Assembly: GCA_018343915.1 (NCBI GenBank)
Contig: JABRWF010000003.1
Location: forward strand, 1,054,001-1,118,000
Origin: Agroathelia rolfsii
Lineage: Eukaryota; Basidiomycota; Agaricomycetes; Amylocorticiales; Amylocorticiaceae
Direction of reading: 5' to 3'
Length of the DNA: 64,000 nucleotides
The notes below the pieces were generated by a model. The model was not told the origin of the DNA, made no database searches, and worked only from the letters and a program-made list of their open reading frames with translations. The position numbers and the translations under genes were made by a program. Of the stretch, positions 1-11,232 are shown piece after piece (position 1 is the stretch's first letter; the number at the start of each line of letters is the position of its first letter).

Positions 1-622
1 AAAAAATTGTACATACAATTCCGGGCATCGACATCGAGCATCTTCTCCACAATAAACAGCTCGCGATCCCAATTGGCTTTCTTCCATCCTTGGGGGTCTG
101 TTCCCTCTGGGCTGCCTTCGATTGCTCCTGGCCCGTCAGGGAAGTTCTCCAAGCACCAGCGACGGTGGTTCCAAATCCAGTATACTTTTGGGTGGGATTT
201 GAGAGCTGCCGTCGTAAAGGCTAGATCAGCGGAAAGCAAGTCGTTGATCTCACTGGGAGATCTGTATTATGGACATAATAGTTAGGATACATTATAACAC
301 GATTAAACGGGAGTAGTAACCATACACATCGACAAAGATGCCACGCAGCATAATTATGCGTCTATAATTCCAGATGGTGTAGAATTCGGGATTGACTTGA
401 AGTAGCTTTTGGGTAAGTGTAAATGCATCTTGGCTATAATCGTTGGCAGTTTTCTGCTCAGGCTAGTCAGTACGTATATATATAATGGCATTGAATAGCA
501 AGGAGACAAACCCGAGCCAGAACGTCATCGCAGAGAGCCAGATACTCCTTGATCTTGGATTGCTCTCGCTGTTTCTTGGCTTCAATGGCATCTTTGCTTT
601 GCTTGACGCGCTTGACGTGATG
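1..622 (-). CDS. BET4: Rab geranylgeranyltransferase alpha subunit, partial (runs off the left edge)
   Basis: Alpha subunit of type II geranylgeranyltransferase, which with the beta subunit attaches geranylgeranyl groups to Rab GTPases in the cytosol. Exons read on the minus strand: 622-512 (residues beginning HHVKRVKQSKDAIEAK, then KIKEYLALCDDVLAR), a second from 453 (NPEFYTIWNYRR), and a third from about 275 to the edge (HPKVYWIWNHRRWCLENFP, then WDRELFIVEKMLDVDARN). The W-N-x-R-R and E-K-x-L-x-x-D-x-R-N prenyltransferase-alpha repeats are diagnostic of the family. The reading frame has a stop just upstream of 622 after a TTCAG acceptor, so the initiator Met must lie in a short upstream exon that I could not place. 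The C-terminal half is outside the window. It is divergent from SYF1. Confidence 0.87.
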
Positions 623-983
623 CTGAATAGCAGCTCATGAGAGGAGTGATGAGTAGTATAAGCCCCTTCAAGCTTGCCATATTCCCGTCGTATGGTTAGC
701 ACAAGTGTTATGATTCTAAGCAAGAAGTGTGTGAGATAGGCCTTGATATTGCAAATGGTGAGTAATGCCAACAATTGTAATATGTAGCAATCACAGAAGA
801 CTACAAGCTATCAACAAAACGCCAGTGACGCGAATTATTAGAACTCAGCACTTCATCTTCTGTCCGCGTCTCTCAACTTCAGTTCTCTTGACCTACGCTG
901 TAATTTCCCGGCAACTGCAGGCGTCTCGTTCCGGGCTTTTATAGGTGCTTACCAGGGTATCATAGTACAAGGAAAATTACATT

Positions 984-3900
984 ATGGTCACCAATGTCGA
1001 ATCTTTGTCGTCTTATTTTCCTCTGACCTTCCCCGTTCCCAATCCTGCTACTCATCCTGACATCATCTCTCCTGCTGATCTCCACCGTGAAGAAGACTTA
1101 TTGCGAAACCCTACCTCCTTCAGAGCATGGTGGTCAGCTATACATACTACCCGTGAAAACTTGAATGCGCAGCTCAGGCTTGAGAGCAAAGACGACATTC
1201 CACAAGAAGCACTATCACTACTTGGACCTCTCGCCACACCTCTTGCCCGCAAGTCTTTGCAGCAGCTGACGTATCTATATGAGTCTGCACTGGTTCAATT
1301 CCCAAACTCTTACAAACTATGGAAGTCGTATCTGCAGATGCGCATGTCCTTTGTTTTGGGCAGGTTAGTCTCCAAAAAACGCGCTGGTGGTAAAAAGAAG
1401 TTTCCAGAAATGAAGGATGCATTGGAGGATGAAAAGGAAGACCTGGAAGTCTGGGAAGGTGGGTTGGATAGCGTGGTTGGCTGGGAAGAGTGGAGATCTT
1501 TGGTGTCCGTATTTGAGAGGGCGCTCATGTGGTTACCTAACGTACGTGTTACGTTTTCCTCGCGAGGATGGATGTGAATGTATAATTTTCTGTTGCAGAT
1601 GCCCCGGCTTTGGTTGTCTTATGCGTCGATTTTCTTCCACCCCACGTGCCCTTCCATTATTTCCCATACACACGCTCGCAGAACGTTCGACCGTGCCTTA
1701 CGTACCCTCCCTCCCTCTCTTCACTCACGCATTTGGGTACGGTACTTGCTATGGGCGGAGGCTCGTGGTGGTGCCACCACAGTCGCCGTCTATCGCAGAT
1801 ACCTTGCCATAGACCCCTCTCTGACCGAACGCTACACCTCGCTCTTGCTGGCCCCCGAAAACTCCAACCCACGGCCCTTGGAAGCGGCAAAACTACTTCT
1901 CAGTCTAGCGCGCAAGGCCAAGCGGGGGCAGTACACTAGTCCGGAGGGCAAGAGTCCTTACCAGCTACTCGGTGACTGGCTCGACGTGGTGGAGCAACAC
2001 CCCGAGGAAGTCGGCCTGGACGTTGAAGAGACGATCGAATCCAACGACGCAGCCGACGCAGCCGATGAAGAGCGCGAAGAAAGCTCGAACGGACCTCTAC
2101 TAGAGCCCGCGTCATCCAAAGGTGGTCTTCTGATCCGCATAGCTGGCCCGCCTGTCAACGTGGACGGCTCTGCTGCGTCTGTGTACGACGAGGACGAGGA
2201 CCCGCACAGCAATCGCAAGCTCAATATTGAGCTCATCGTCAAGAAGGATGGTCTGTCCGTGTACAAGGACCAGGCGGGGCGGCTCTGGACCGGCCTGGCG
2301 ACGTACTGGATCAAGCGTGGCGAGTTTGACCGCGCCAAGACGATGTTTGAGGCTGGCATCGCATCTGTGCTTACTATCCGTGACTTCTCACAGATTTTCG
2401 ACGCGTATTCCGAGTTTTGCGAGTCGTTGATCAGCGCATTGATGGAGAGTTTGGAGAATCCAGATGAGGATGAGGATGAGGAGGATGCTAAGCAGACAGA
2501 GGCGGAGCTTGATGCGAAGATGAAGGAGTTCGAGGACCTGACGGATCGTCGGCCGTTCTTGGTTAACGAAGTCCTCTTGCGGCGTAATCCGAATGATGTA
2601 CAGGAATGGGAGAAGCGTGTGGCGTTATGGGGCCAGGATGATGCCAAGGTCGCAGAGACTTATACAAAGGCACTGGAGACGATCGTTCCTCGCAAGGCGA
2701 CGGCCAACCTTTATCGCCTATACGTTAACTTTGCCAAATTCTATGAAGAGGGAGGGGCGTCTGGCGAGGCTGAACATGATTTGGATAGTGCACGCAAGAT
2801 CTTTGAGAAGGGCACAAAAGTCAACTTCAAGACGGTTGACGAACTGGCCGAGGTATGGTGCGAATGGGCAGAGATGGAGCTTCGTCAAGAGTGTGTATTG
2901 TTTTCTTGTTTCATCCTTGCTTTTCGTTTCATTTTATTTAAATGATCAGGAACTACGATGAGGCGATTCGTGTTATGCAGCGTGCAACTGCTGTCCCAAA
3001 GAACAATAAAATCAACTACCACGACAACGTGAGTATCTCCTGTTAGTTCCTATGCGGTAAAACGTCTAAATACTCTTTATATCCACAGTCCCTCTCAGCT
3101 CAGCAGCGTCTATTCAAATCGCTCAAACTCTGGTCCTTTTATGTTGATCTGGAAGAATCTATTGGTTCTGTGGAAACAACCAAGAGCGTCTATGACAAGA
3201 TCCTGGAGCTCCGTATAGCGAATGCTCAAATCATCGTCAATTATGCCGCGTTCTTAGAGGAAAATCTGTACTTTGAAGAGAGTTTCAAGGCGAGTAGTTT
3301 TCCGCCTCTTTGACTTAGTTTATTCTAAGGCCTTGATTATCAAAATTTAGGTTTATGAACGCGGTGTCGAGTTGTTTACCTTCCCTATTTCATTTGAAGT
3401 TTGGAATATTTATCTATCCAAATTTGTGAAGAGATATGTGAGTGACATGTCATATCATATGGGTAGATGACCCTCTGAAATTAGCGTAACATTTTTAGGG
3501 TGGGAAGAAGCTTGATAGGGCTCGTGATCTCTTTGAGCAAGCACTCGAAAAATGCCCTCCCAAATTCTGCAAGTCAATTTTCCTGATGTACGCCCAGCTC
3601 GAAGAAGAGTATGGTCTTGCTAAACGAGCTATGAATATCTACGACCGTGCGACACGGGTTGTCGAAGACTCGGCAAAGCTCGAAGTATGTTCATCATGGC
3701 CCCTCATTCTTACAATTGATTGATGGCGTAATGCTATATTTATCTAGATGTTCACTATCTACATTGCAAAAGCGACAGAAAACTATGGCTTACCAGCGAC
3801 GCGACCCATATATGAGCGTGCTCTCGAGGTTCTACCAGACCGCCAGACGGCCGAGATGTGTCTCCGTTTCGCCGCACTCGAGCGCAAGCTAGGCGAAATA

Positions 3901-4335
3901 GACCGCGCACGTGCGATCTACGCCCACGCGTCGCAGTTCTGCGACCCACGCACGAACCCGCAATTCTGGGCGGAGTGGAACAAGTTTGAGATCGAAACAG
4001 GTTCGGAGGACACGTTCCGGGAGATGTTGCGTATCAAGCGTAGCGTACAGGCGCAGTTCAATACCGAGGCGAGCTACCTCGCCGCACAAACGGTGGCAGC
4101 TAGACAGGGAGTGGAGCTCGCACAGGAGCAAGAGGCAACGGCCGATGCCGACCCTATGGCGGCTGCAGAACGCCAAACTGGCGGTGCTGGAAGCAAGGGA
4201 CCTGCGTTTGTGGCCGCTAAGCAGACAGCAAACTTCCAGTCCAAGGATACTGATGGAGTGCCGGTACCGATTGCATCGTCGGTTCAACAGGGCAATGATG
4301 ACGAGATCCATATATCTGACGACGAAGATTTCTGA
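984..4335 (+). CDS. SYF1: Pre-mRNA-splicing factor Syf1 (XAB2 family)
   Basis: HAT-repeat scaffold of the Prp19/NineTeen complex, which acts in spliceosome activation in the nucleus. Seven exons: 984-1541, 1599-2890, 2950-3028, 3089-3289, 3351-3437, 3499-3684 and 3748-4335. They total 2991 nt (996 aa) with no stop. The N-terminus (HREEDLLRNPTSFRAWW) and repeated units such as RARDLFEQALEKCP and RARAIYAHASQF are half-a-TPR (HAT) repeats, and the acidic tail ends ISDDEDF. Residues about 330-500 carry an Asp/Glu-rich insertion, making it longer than the yeast protein (about 860 aa). The fourth intron (3290-3350) has a GC donor (AAG|GCGAGT). The 3' half of exon 2 and the last exon are GC-rich, as usual for housekeeping genes here. 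Confidence 0.92.
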
Positions 4336-5290
4336 TCCCCCTTTTCGATGAGAGAGGTGTTGAACACCACCGTATTCCTACGCTGGGTCATGTGTTGACA
4401 GGCTTGTAGATGTGAGCACATGTGTACTCATTGATAATTCTATTGTATTGTGGCCCGCCTGAATACTTTTAACGATGAATCCGATAAGGCGAACAGCATG
4501 AGGTGTTCTTCCGTGGCCGTTATTTCAATAGTCTTCAAAATCATGTCAATTTGAGCGTAGGTGATGAAGCTAAAGTACAATAAAATGAATTATAGAAAAC
4601 GCTGAACTTGTAATACTGGTATGGATACTGACTAGCCAGTAGGCCTAAAGCTTTAGCACCGCAAAGCGAACACAAGCTACCGCAAAAACAAGGACAGGAT
4701 CGATAGATATGGAGCCGATCCAAACTGCGTCGTAAGACAACAGTCAGGTGCGGGACTCACCAGCCTCACCCTGCGGCAACTACCGGAAGAATGCATAGTT
4801 GTGGATTTAGTGGATACGTTGCGGACCCTTGATATTGGGGCCTCTTGGCGCTAAAAATAATCTTGACTCGCTATCAAGGCACCATAATTATAAAATGCAG
4901 CACATGAAATCTTATAGTTGCTGTCTAAATAGGCAGTCAATTGATGGAGTCGCAACGTCTCATGACAGATGCATTGCAAATTGTGTTTCGAGTTGAATCT
5001 CACACCACCTCCTCCAATCATCGATCATCAGCTGGCCTGAGTGGCTGATGAGTGGCTGACGATGCGTTTGGCACGGGTTGATGTTCGGATATAGCGCTCT
5101 CTAACGGATTTGGGGTACAATCTCAGCTTTTATCATTCTCATGCTGCGGGGATAGGATTCAGAAGCATTCTACGTGACTTTGTTTCTCTAGGACAAAAGG
5201 CCCGATATGTTTAATATGCTAGTAGCACCCAACTTGTATATACTCAGACTCGAAGTCATCCTCTCAGCTTATACTTAAGGACAGCTCACT
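4336..5290. other. Intergenic, no gene recognised
   Basis: About 950 bases between SYF1 and the first GMC gene. I see no open frame with coding character on either strand. The right end holds the core promoter of the GMC gene. Confidence 0.5.
5237..5242 (+). promoter_or_regulatory. TATA-like box of GMC gene 1
   Basis: TATATA about 50 bases upstream of the ATG at 5291. The paralogous gene has a TATATAT at a similar distance (50470-50476, about 55 bases before its ATG), so the spacing is shared. Inferred, not proven. Confidence 0.4.
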
Positions 5291-8050
5291 ATGCCAATTG
5301 TCTCTGTTGACGGCTTTGTCTCTAAGCACTTCGACTACATCATCGTCGGAGGTGGTAATGCCGGACTTGTTGTAGCGGCTAGGTATGTTTCTTTGCATGC
5401 CCTACCGTACAGTCCTGATGCTCTAATCATCAATGACAGGCTTTCTGAGGATCCTGGGGTGACTGTCGGTGTTATCGAAGCCGGAGAGAACAATCCTTTG
5501 GATATACCAGAAATTACTATCCCGGGTATGTACTGTTGACTCTAGGTGGACTCGTAGCGATTATGTCTAAATCTATGCTTGCCTTGTTCAAGGGTACTTC
5601 GGGCGTGTTCTCAAAAACCCAAAATACGACTGGTCTTTCTCCACCGTATCCCAGAAGCACCTCAATGACAGGGAGATATATCAACCGCGGTAAGGGACTA
5701 TGTCATATATGTATATTTGGAAAACAAAGCTTAATCAACAGATAGTGGAAAGGCTTTGGGCGGAACTTCAAGCGTAAGGATTTTTGATCATTCCATTGCA
5801 ATTATTGAGACCTTAATAGATAAACTTTATGTGCTTTGGAAGGTGCGTAGTTACTTACAGTCTTTGGTGCGAGCTCATACCTAATTCAATGATAAATAAC
5901 ATCGCAGAGCTTCTGCAGCAGAATACGATGGTTCGCACTCCATTTCCTATGGACCCTAGGTATATTCTACATGGTTGACACCAAATTTATACAGCGTATG
6001 AAGAACTTGGTAACCCAGGTTGGAACTGGGACTCTTTCCGTTACTACATGAAGAGGGTGCGCTATTTATTGTCGGGTCGGTCTAATCGATTAGTTTCTGT
6101 AGTCTCATTACGGTCTCTTACAGGGCGAAGGTATTCAACCTCCTCCACCCACACTCGGATCTGCCCAAGGGGCCGTCCTCAACACTAAAGCCCATGGCTT
6201 CGATGGGCCACTCAAGCAGACGTATCCACTATGGAACTCTGGCTTGCACCCTTTATTTTTCGAAGCATGCGAAGGTACGGGGATTCCTATCAACCCTGAT
6301 CCGGTATGTTGCTATAGCTACGGTAATTGCACGATAGTTCCAAATGTGTACTAACACATCCCTTCGACAGGCTGCAGGTAAGAATGTGGGTGTTAGCGGT
6401 CTTGTGACAGCAATAAATCACAAGGATGCTACCAGAGTTTCATCTTATACGGTAAATACATATTGATCATCAGTATTCCTTTATCTTAAGCCCGATCCAG
6501 GCTTACTTGAGGCCTAATGAAGAGCGACCAAATCTTATCATACTCACCGGTGCGCACGCAACGAAAGTGATATTTGACACGGGCTCCAAGGAATTAGTGG
6601 CTCAAGGAGTTGAATTCCTTCATCTGGGAAATATATATACGGCGAAATCTAAAAGAGAGGTCGTTCTTTCTACAGGTAGTACATCTTTGAGTTTGCTAGT
6701 AAATCCTTCAGTTGTTGAGTCGCGTCTACTCTTAGGCTCGTTTCAAACTCCTCAACTGCTTGAACTATCTGGGATAGGCCAAGAAAAGTATACAACTAAC
6801 ATGGGCATCAAGCAGCTGGTGGATTTACCTGGTGTCGGTGAAAACTTACGTCAGTTGCGCACCTTGAAGTGTTCAGTCCTTAAATGCTCATTTAACCAAT
6901 CACCATTTTGTTTTCAAATTCAGAGGTATGTCGGGGCCAGGAGATAGAAATCCCAAGTACTCACTTATCCTGATAGGATCATAACATTATATATAACGTA
7001 TTCGAAATACAAGATCACTTCGAAACATACGAGACAGCTTCGGATCCTGAAAAAAGAGACGAACTTATGAATCTCTAGCAAGTACCTCGATCTCTTTGTC
7101 CTTTTCGTTGGATACTCATCGATCAAATAGCAAGCAAAGGCAGCAAGGATTGAATACAGTCGTGTCTACTGCCTGGGCATTCGTCCCTGCCGCGATTACG
7201 ATGGAATCTGAGGAGCTAAGAGTAGTTGAAAAAAAGCATGTTGATACCATCAATGGCGCAACAACTCCGGGCTTAAAGAAACAACTCGAGCTCCAGTTGA
7301 AATGGCTCAATGATCCCAACGAAAGTCAGGGCGAGTAAGTGATCATAAAAATGGAACATATATAGATCTATCTACTATAACTCAAAGCCGTCAGAATTAT
7401 CCTCAGCGCTGGTATGATGCCCGGTTTGGGCACACCGGAACCAGGGAAAAGGTATATGACCTTAATGAGTATATTGCTGCGCGGAATATCTCGTGGCCAT
7501 GTCCATATCTCATCCTCCGACCCCACTGCTCCTCCGGTCATTGACCCCCAATACCTTTCCAACTCGGCAGACCTGGATATGCTTGTAGGCATCATAAAAT
7601 ACGTTCGCAGATTGTCGAACACAGAACCCTTGAAGTCTGCCATCGTTGCCGCGATTACTCCCAGTCCGGATGCACAGAGCGATGAAGAGCTCGCAGAGCA
7701 TGTGAAGAGAAGTGTAGACTCCATCTATCATCCTGCTGGCACAGCAGCAATGCTGCCACGAGATGACAATGGTGTTGTGAATCCTCGGCTTATTGTCTAT
7801 GGTACGAAGAATCTGAGGATTGCGGATGCCTCTGTTATTCCCATTGTATGTTTGTCTATACTCTCATCCTATCGTATGCATGTGAAGTTTATCATCATCC
7901 TGCAGCTGTTTTCTGCTCATACTCAGGCCACAGTGTATGCTATTGCTGAGAAGGTATGATTAAAAAAGTATTATAAGAGTGATTTGCTAATCTCGGCTCC
8001 GTTTACTTCTTGTACAGGCTGCCGATTTGATTAAGGAGGATAACGTGTAA
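5291..8050 (+). CDS. GMC-family FAD oxidoreductase, copy 1 (aryl-alcohol oxidase-like)
   Basis: Flavoprotein of the glucose-methanol-choline family; the closest motif match is to aryl-alcohol oxidase/dehydrogenase types, substrate unknown. The ADP-binding motif is at the N-terminus (DYIIVGGGNAG), followed by PRGKALGGTSS-INFMCFGR (GMC signature 1), STGSFQTPQLLELSGIG (signature 2) and GVGENLQDH. Near the C-terminus are the two expected catalytic histidines, in YHPAGTAAMLP and FSAHTQAT. There is no secretion signal: the protein begins MPIVSVDGF and goes straight into the FAD motif. It is split by many small introns, including a GC-AG intron (7078-7130) and a 2-nt exon (6924-6925). After correct splicing I find no stop. 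It is a close paralogue of the gene at 50529-53371, with the same intron positions. A 3' relic of a third copy lies 1.4 kb downstream. Confidence 0.88.
6924..6925 (+). other. Candidate 2-nt micro-exon (AG) in GMC copy 1
   Basis: The upstream exon ends at 6849 with GENL plus one base (C). The next exon starts at 6977 with GAT CAT (D-H). Joining them directly gives a stop. Inserting the dinucleotide AG, which sits between a CAG acceptor and a GTATGT donor, gives CAG GAT CAT, i.e. the canonical GMC motif NLQDH. The flanking introns would be 6850-6923 (74 nt) and 6926-6976 (51 nt). The same arrangement occurs in copy 2. Confidence 0.72.
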
Positions 8051-8099
8051 AAGTCGACTTGTACTGTTAAGTTCTGTGATTATTAAATATATTCATATA

Positions 8100-8330
8100 T
8101 CAGCGGTTTGGTTTTTGGCGCTGCTTGGTGGCCTGGTAGGCCCACGTAAAGATAGAGGTAGCGGTAGTTTTCTTAAAGAAAGCCCAGAGCTCCTTGAACA
8201 TCTGGCCGAATAAGAACTTGTAGAGGAAGAGTTTGGAAGCAGATGGACTCAATACACTGCATTACCTCCTCCGCAGTCAGTGACTTGAGCCAGGTCGTGG
8301 CTAGGGCAAAGTACCAGTACTGTGCTTAGT
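8100..8330 (-). pseudogene. Unidentified coding-like remnant
   Basis: On the minus strand two open stretches in different frames look coding: one reads YWYFALATTWLKSLTAEE and the other FLYKFLFGQMFKELWAFF then a basic end before a TGA at 8102-8100. They could be exons of an unrecognised gene or parts of a frameshifted relic. I do not recognise the family. No start or clean intron was found. Confidence 0.22.
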
Positions 8331-9479
8331 TGGACGAAATGGATGCACAAGGTTGTGGAGGGCGCTTAAATATGGCTCATGCCTCGCTTAGCATAGACAA
8401 AATAGTGCTGGAGGTGCATTGGGCCCATTGGCAGCCAACTTTGCCAACGTCGCCGCCGTCGCGGACTCGTAAGCACTAGCAGAACATAATTGTTATGACT
8501 CATGCCATTCATGGGCTTTCTATTCTTATTCGTAGATCGTATCAGACTAAATACGGCACAATTAAGCTTCTGAATCAATTTTTTTGCATCATAACTGCGC
8601 CTGACCCCGAGGCTGCACAACTTAAAAAAAAGGGGTTCCGATACTATATTCTTCCTTCTTGGTATAATTTCTAGAGCATCTGGGTTTTTCCCTTGCTGAT
8701 GTTGGTATATGCCTTAACATCGATATAAAAAATACTGTTTTGATGCATAAGAAGGAGCAACTCTTTCTGCTCAGGTGGGATATGGCGGCAAGGCATTGCG
8801 GTGGCCCGCCGCTGGCACAAAGTAGGAGGATATGACAAGCTTGATGTGTCAGTACGTTTAGCTAGACCCCGTGACAGTAGGGCAGAAAAAAACTTAAAGG
8901 CAAAGTTAGGCAAGTTTGGGGCAAGATACAAGAGATAGCTGTCGTAGGAGGTGGATCATGCAAGCAAAATACAAGCTCCATCTGGGACGATGTCATTCGG
9001 TTTCCAAAAGAAGAAGCTGTTTCTACAACAAGAAACTAGGCATTGATATCGATGGTTTAGTCGATGCATCTATCGATTCTCTCTTGCCATCTTTTTTTAT
9101 ACTCTGCCGGTTTATATTCTCCGCTGAGGAGGTAGTGGTATCTCTGATAAGCGAAACATGTATTGATAGATAGCCAAAAGGTGATAACGATCTTCTCTGA
9201 TTGCCATCGCCCCTAGAGTCTACTTACTTTTTTCCTTACCACCCATTTCATTTTTCTTATTAGCATAAAACCCACTTGATGTCTCAAAACATAGTTATCA
9301 CTACTATTTCATCATAACCGTAGTCCCGATTGTGTTCAGTAGAGCGGTCGGCGTTCAAGTCCTGTGCGTATCAATGAATGAAGACTCCTGGTTTGAAAAG
9401 ACAACTACTGTATGTTCAAGTTTGCCATTATACCGCTGGCGTATATTGTATTTAATGGAATTCACTAATTATCCCGCAG

Positions 9480-9624
9480 TCTTTCTCGGCACATACTCAG
9501 GCTACAATATATGCTATTGCTCAAAGGGTAAGCATTGTTTATATACTTTAATCAGACATGCTCATCTTATCTCCGGTCATTTTATCCATAGCCTGCAGAC
9601 TTAATCAAGGAGGATAATTCATAG
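9480..9624 (+). pseudogene. 3'-terminal relic of a GMC oxidoreductase
   Basis: Only the last two exons survive. 9480-9527 reads SFSAHTQATIYAIAQR, with the catalytic His region, after a CCCGCAG acceptor. A GTAAGC donor follows, and 9592-9624 reads PADLIKEDNS then TAG. These match the C-termini of both intact GMC genes (FSAHTQATVYAIAEK | AADLIKEDN) and keep the intron position. Upstream of 9480 I find no FAD motif or other GMC block, so the 5' part is lost. It lies 1.4 kb behind copy 1, consistent with an old tandem duplication. Confidence 0.78.
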
Positions 9625-11232
9625 CAATTGATGTAGGAAGTTTACTGAAGTGTATCTATGTAAATTTAGTTAGCAAACTCTGTGAGCTAGTGACGGGCAT
9701 TATATCCCTGGCGGTCGCTCCAATCACTGATCATGACCATAAATGATGTCCAGTGAGAAATTAGGACACTGAAACACGCCGAAACCTGATTAAATCGTGC
9801 TATAGCAGTAGCAGCGTGTTTTGTTCTACACACGGTACAAATGGCCATAATCAGGTTCATCAATTATCTAAATATCTTACATGTTCCCCGACGCGCCGGC
9901 TGTCCAGTGAAGTCGGATCATCCTCCATGCATTGCAAATCTAGTATAGCAGCGCCCTAAAATAGACAAGATGGTATGGAGGTTAGGTCAAGACTAATCAG
10001 AATGCGGCTATGCAAAAGAGCACACTCCTGGATTTCAGGAAATTGTGGTGAGTACAAAGTTCTGAGACTAGGGGACAAATGCTTGAGATTTTTAGCTGGA
10101 TCCCTAGGAGTAAAATATAGTATGAAATCATCATGGCAATATATAAGGAACTACGATTTTGTTGCCTTAGAAAGACACCACCACTGTGTTGCCTAATTGC
10201 TAGGCATAGATCAGGAATTAGTACAAAAATTCCCTGAGAGGGAGACTCGATTAGACAAAGTCTCTATCAGTGGGAAGCTCCAATGGCATCGGCAGCCATC
10301 GTCCTCGCAGGATAGAATATGTCGTTAATATAGGAAAATGGCATTAGAATCACCAAACCCTGTTAGAGCAGAGATTCGAACTACGCACCAAAATAGTGGA
10401 TGTACATGCGTGTTTGTTGAACTCTCAGTGCACGAAGAGGGTATTTTAGTCATGAAAAATTTATGCGGCATAATTTGATGTGCCATCATGTCATTATTGT
10501 AGTGACACTGGCTGAGATTTTAGATACACTTGACGGTTGGGCAATCCGTTTCGTTAGCATGCTACTGGCTGCGCAAACTAAGATACCATAAGATGCAGCA
10601 AGAGATATCAGAAGAGATCTTGCGGTGGCTAAGCTGACAGAAAAGTAGGGCTGAATTCAGTGTCCGAGTTAATTAGGCTAGTAAATTACTCAATAGATTC
10701 ATGACTACACTTGTGGTGATAAGTAATGGACGTGCATATCAACTAGGCAGATACCTCAAGTTCATTAAACTTAATTTCACAATCCCAGTCTTTCTGGCTC
10801 TCAATCAGTAAATCAAATGAAAAGCTAACGCAAAAACTAGAGCCCATAATAGTGTGCAAGGTTTCCACGACGGTGATATGAGTACTAAAGATTAAAGGTA
10901 TTAAATGGGAAAACAATTGTCTGAGCTAAAGAAGGTAAAATATGTAGCAATTATCCATGAGTTGGCTTCTTCGATCCAAGTCGAAATTGTAAAATGTCCT
11001 CCAGCCTGATTTCATGAGTAAAGATAGGATCATTGAGAGTGGGGTGAGAGCCGGCTCCGAGTCTGGCTTGAAGTTTATTCGCCTGAAACTAGGCATGGTC
11101 ACGGGTCGCGCTCGGAGCTGGGCGGCTGAGATCATGACGGCGTTATGCCTCTGTCACGCTGTGACGCAGCTGCAAAATTCGAGGCGACTTAAAATCAGGG
11201 CATTCCCCCACCCATTACATCTATTGCTAGTT
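9625..11232. other. Gene-poor stretch
   Basis: About 1.6 kb with no convincing open frame, RNA gene or repeat. Moderately AT-rich. It ends in the SSF1 promoter. Confidence 0.45.

Noticed and set aside
1958..2647. 229-codon antisense open frame
   Set aside because: Lies opposite the GC-rich second exon of SYF1; composition artefact with Ser-rich reading.
9330..9375. tRNA-like GTTCAAGTCC stretch
   Set aside because: T stem does not pair and no acceptor stem found.
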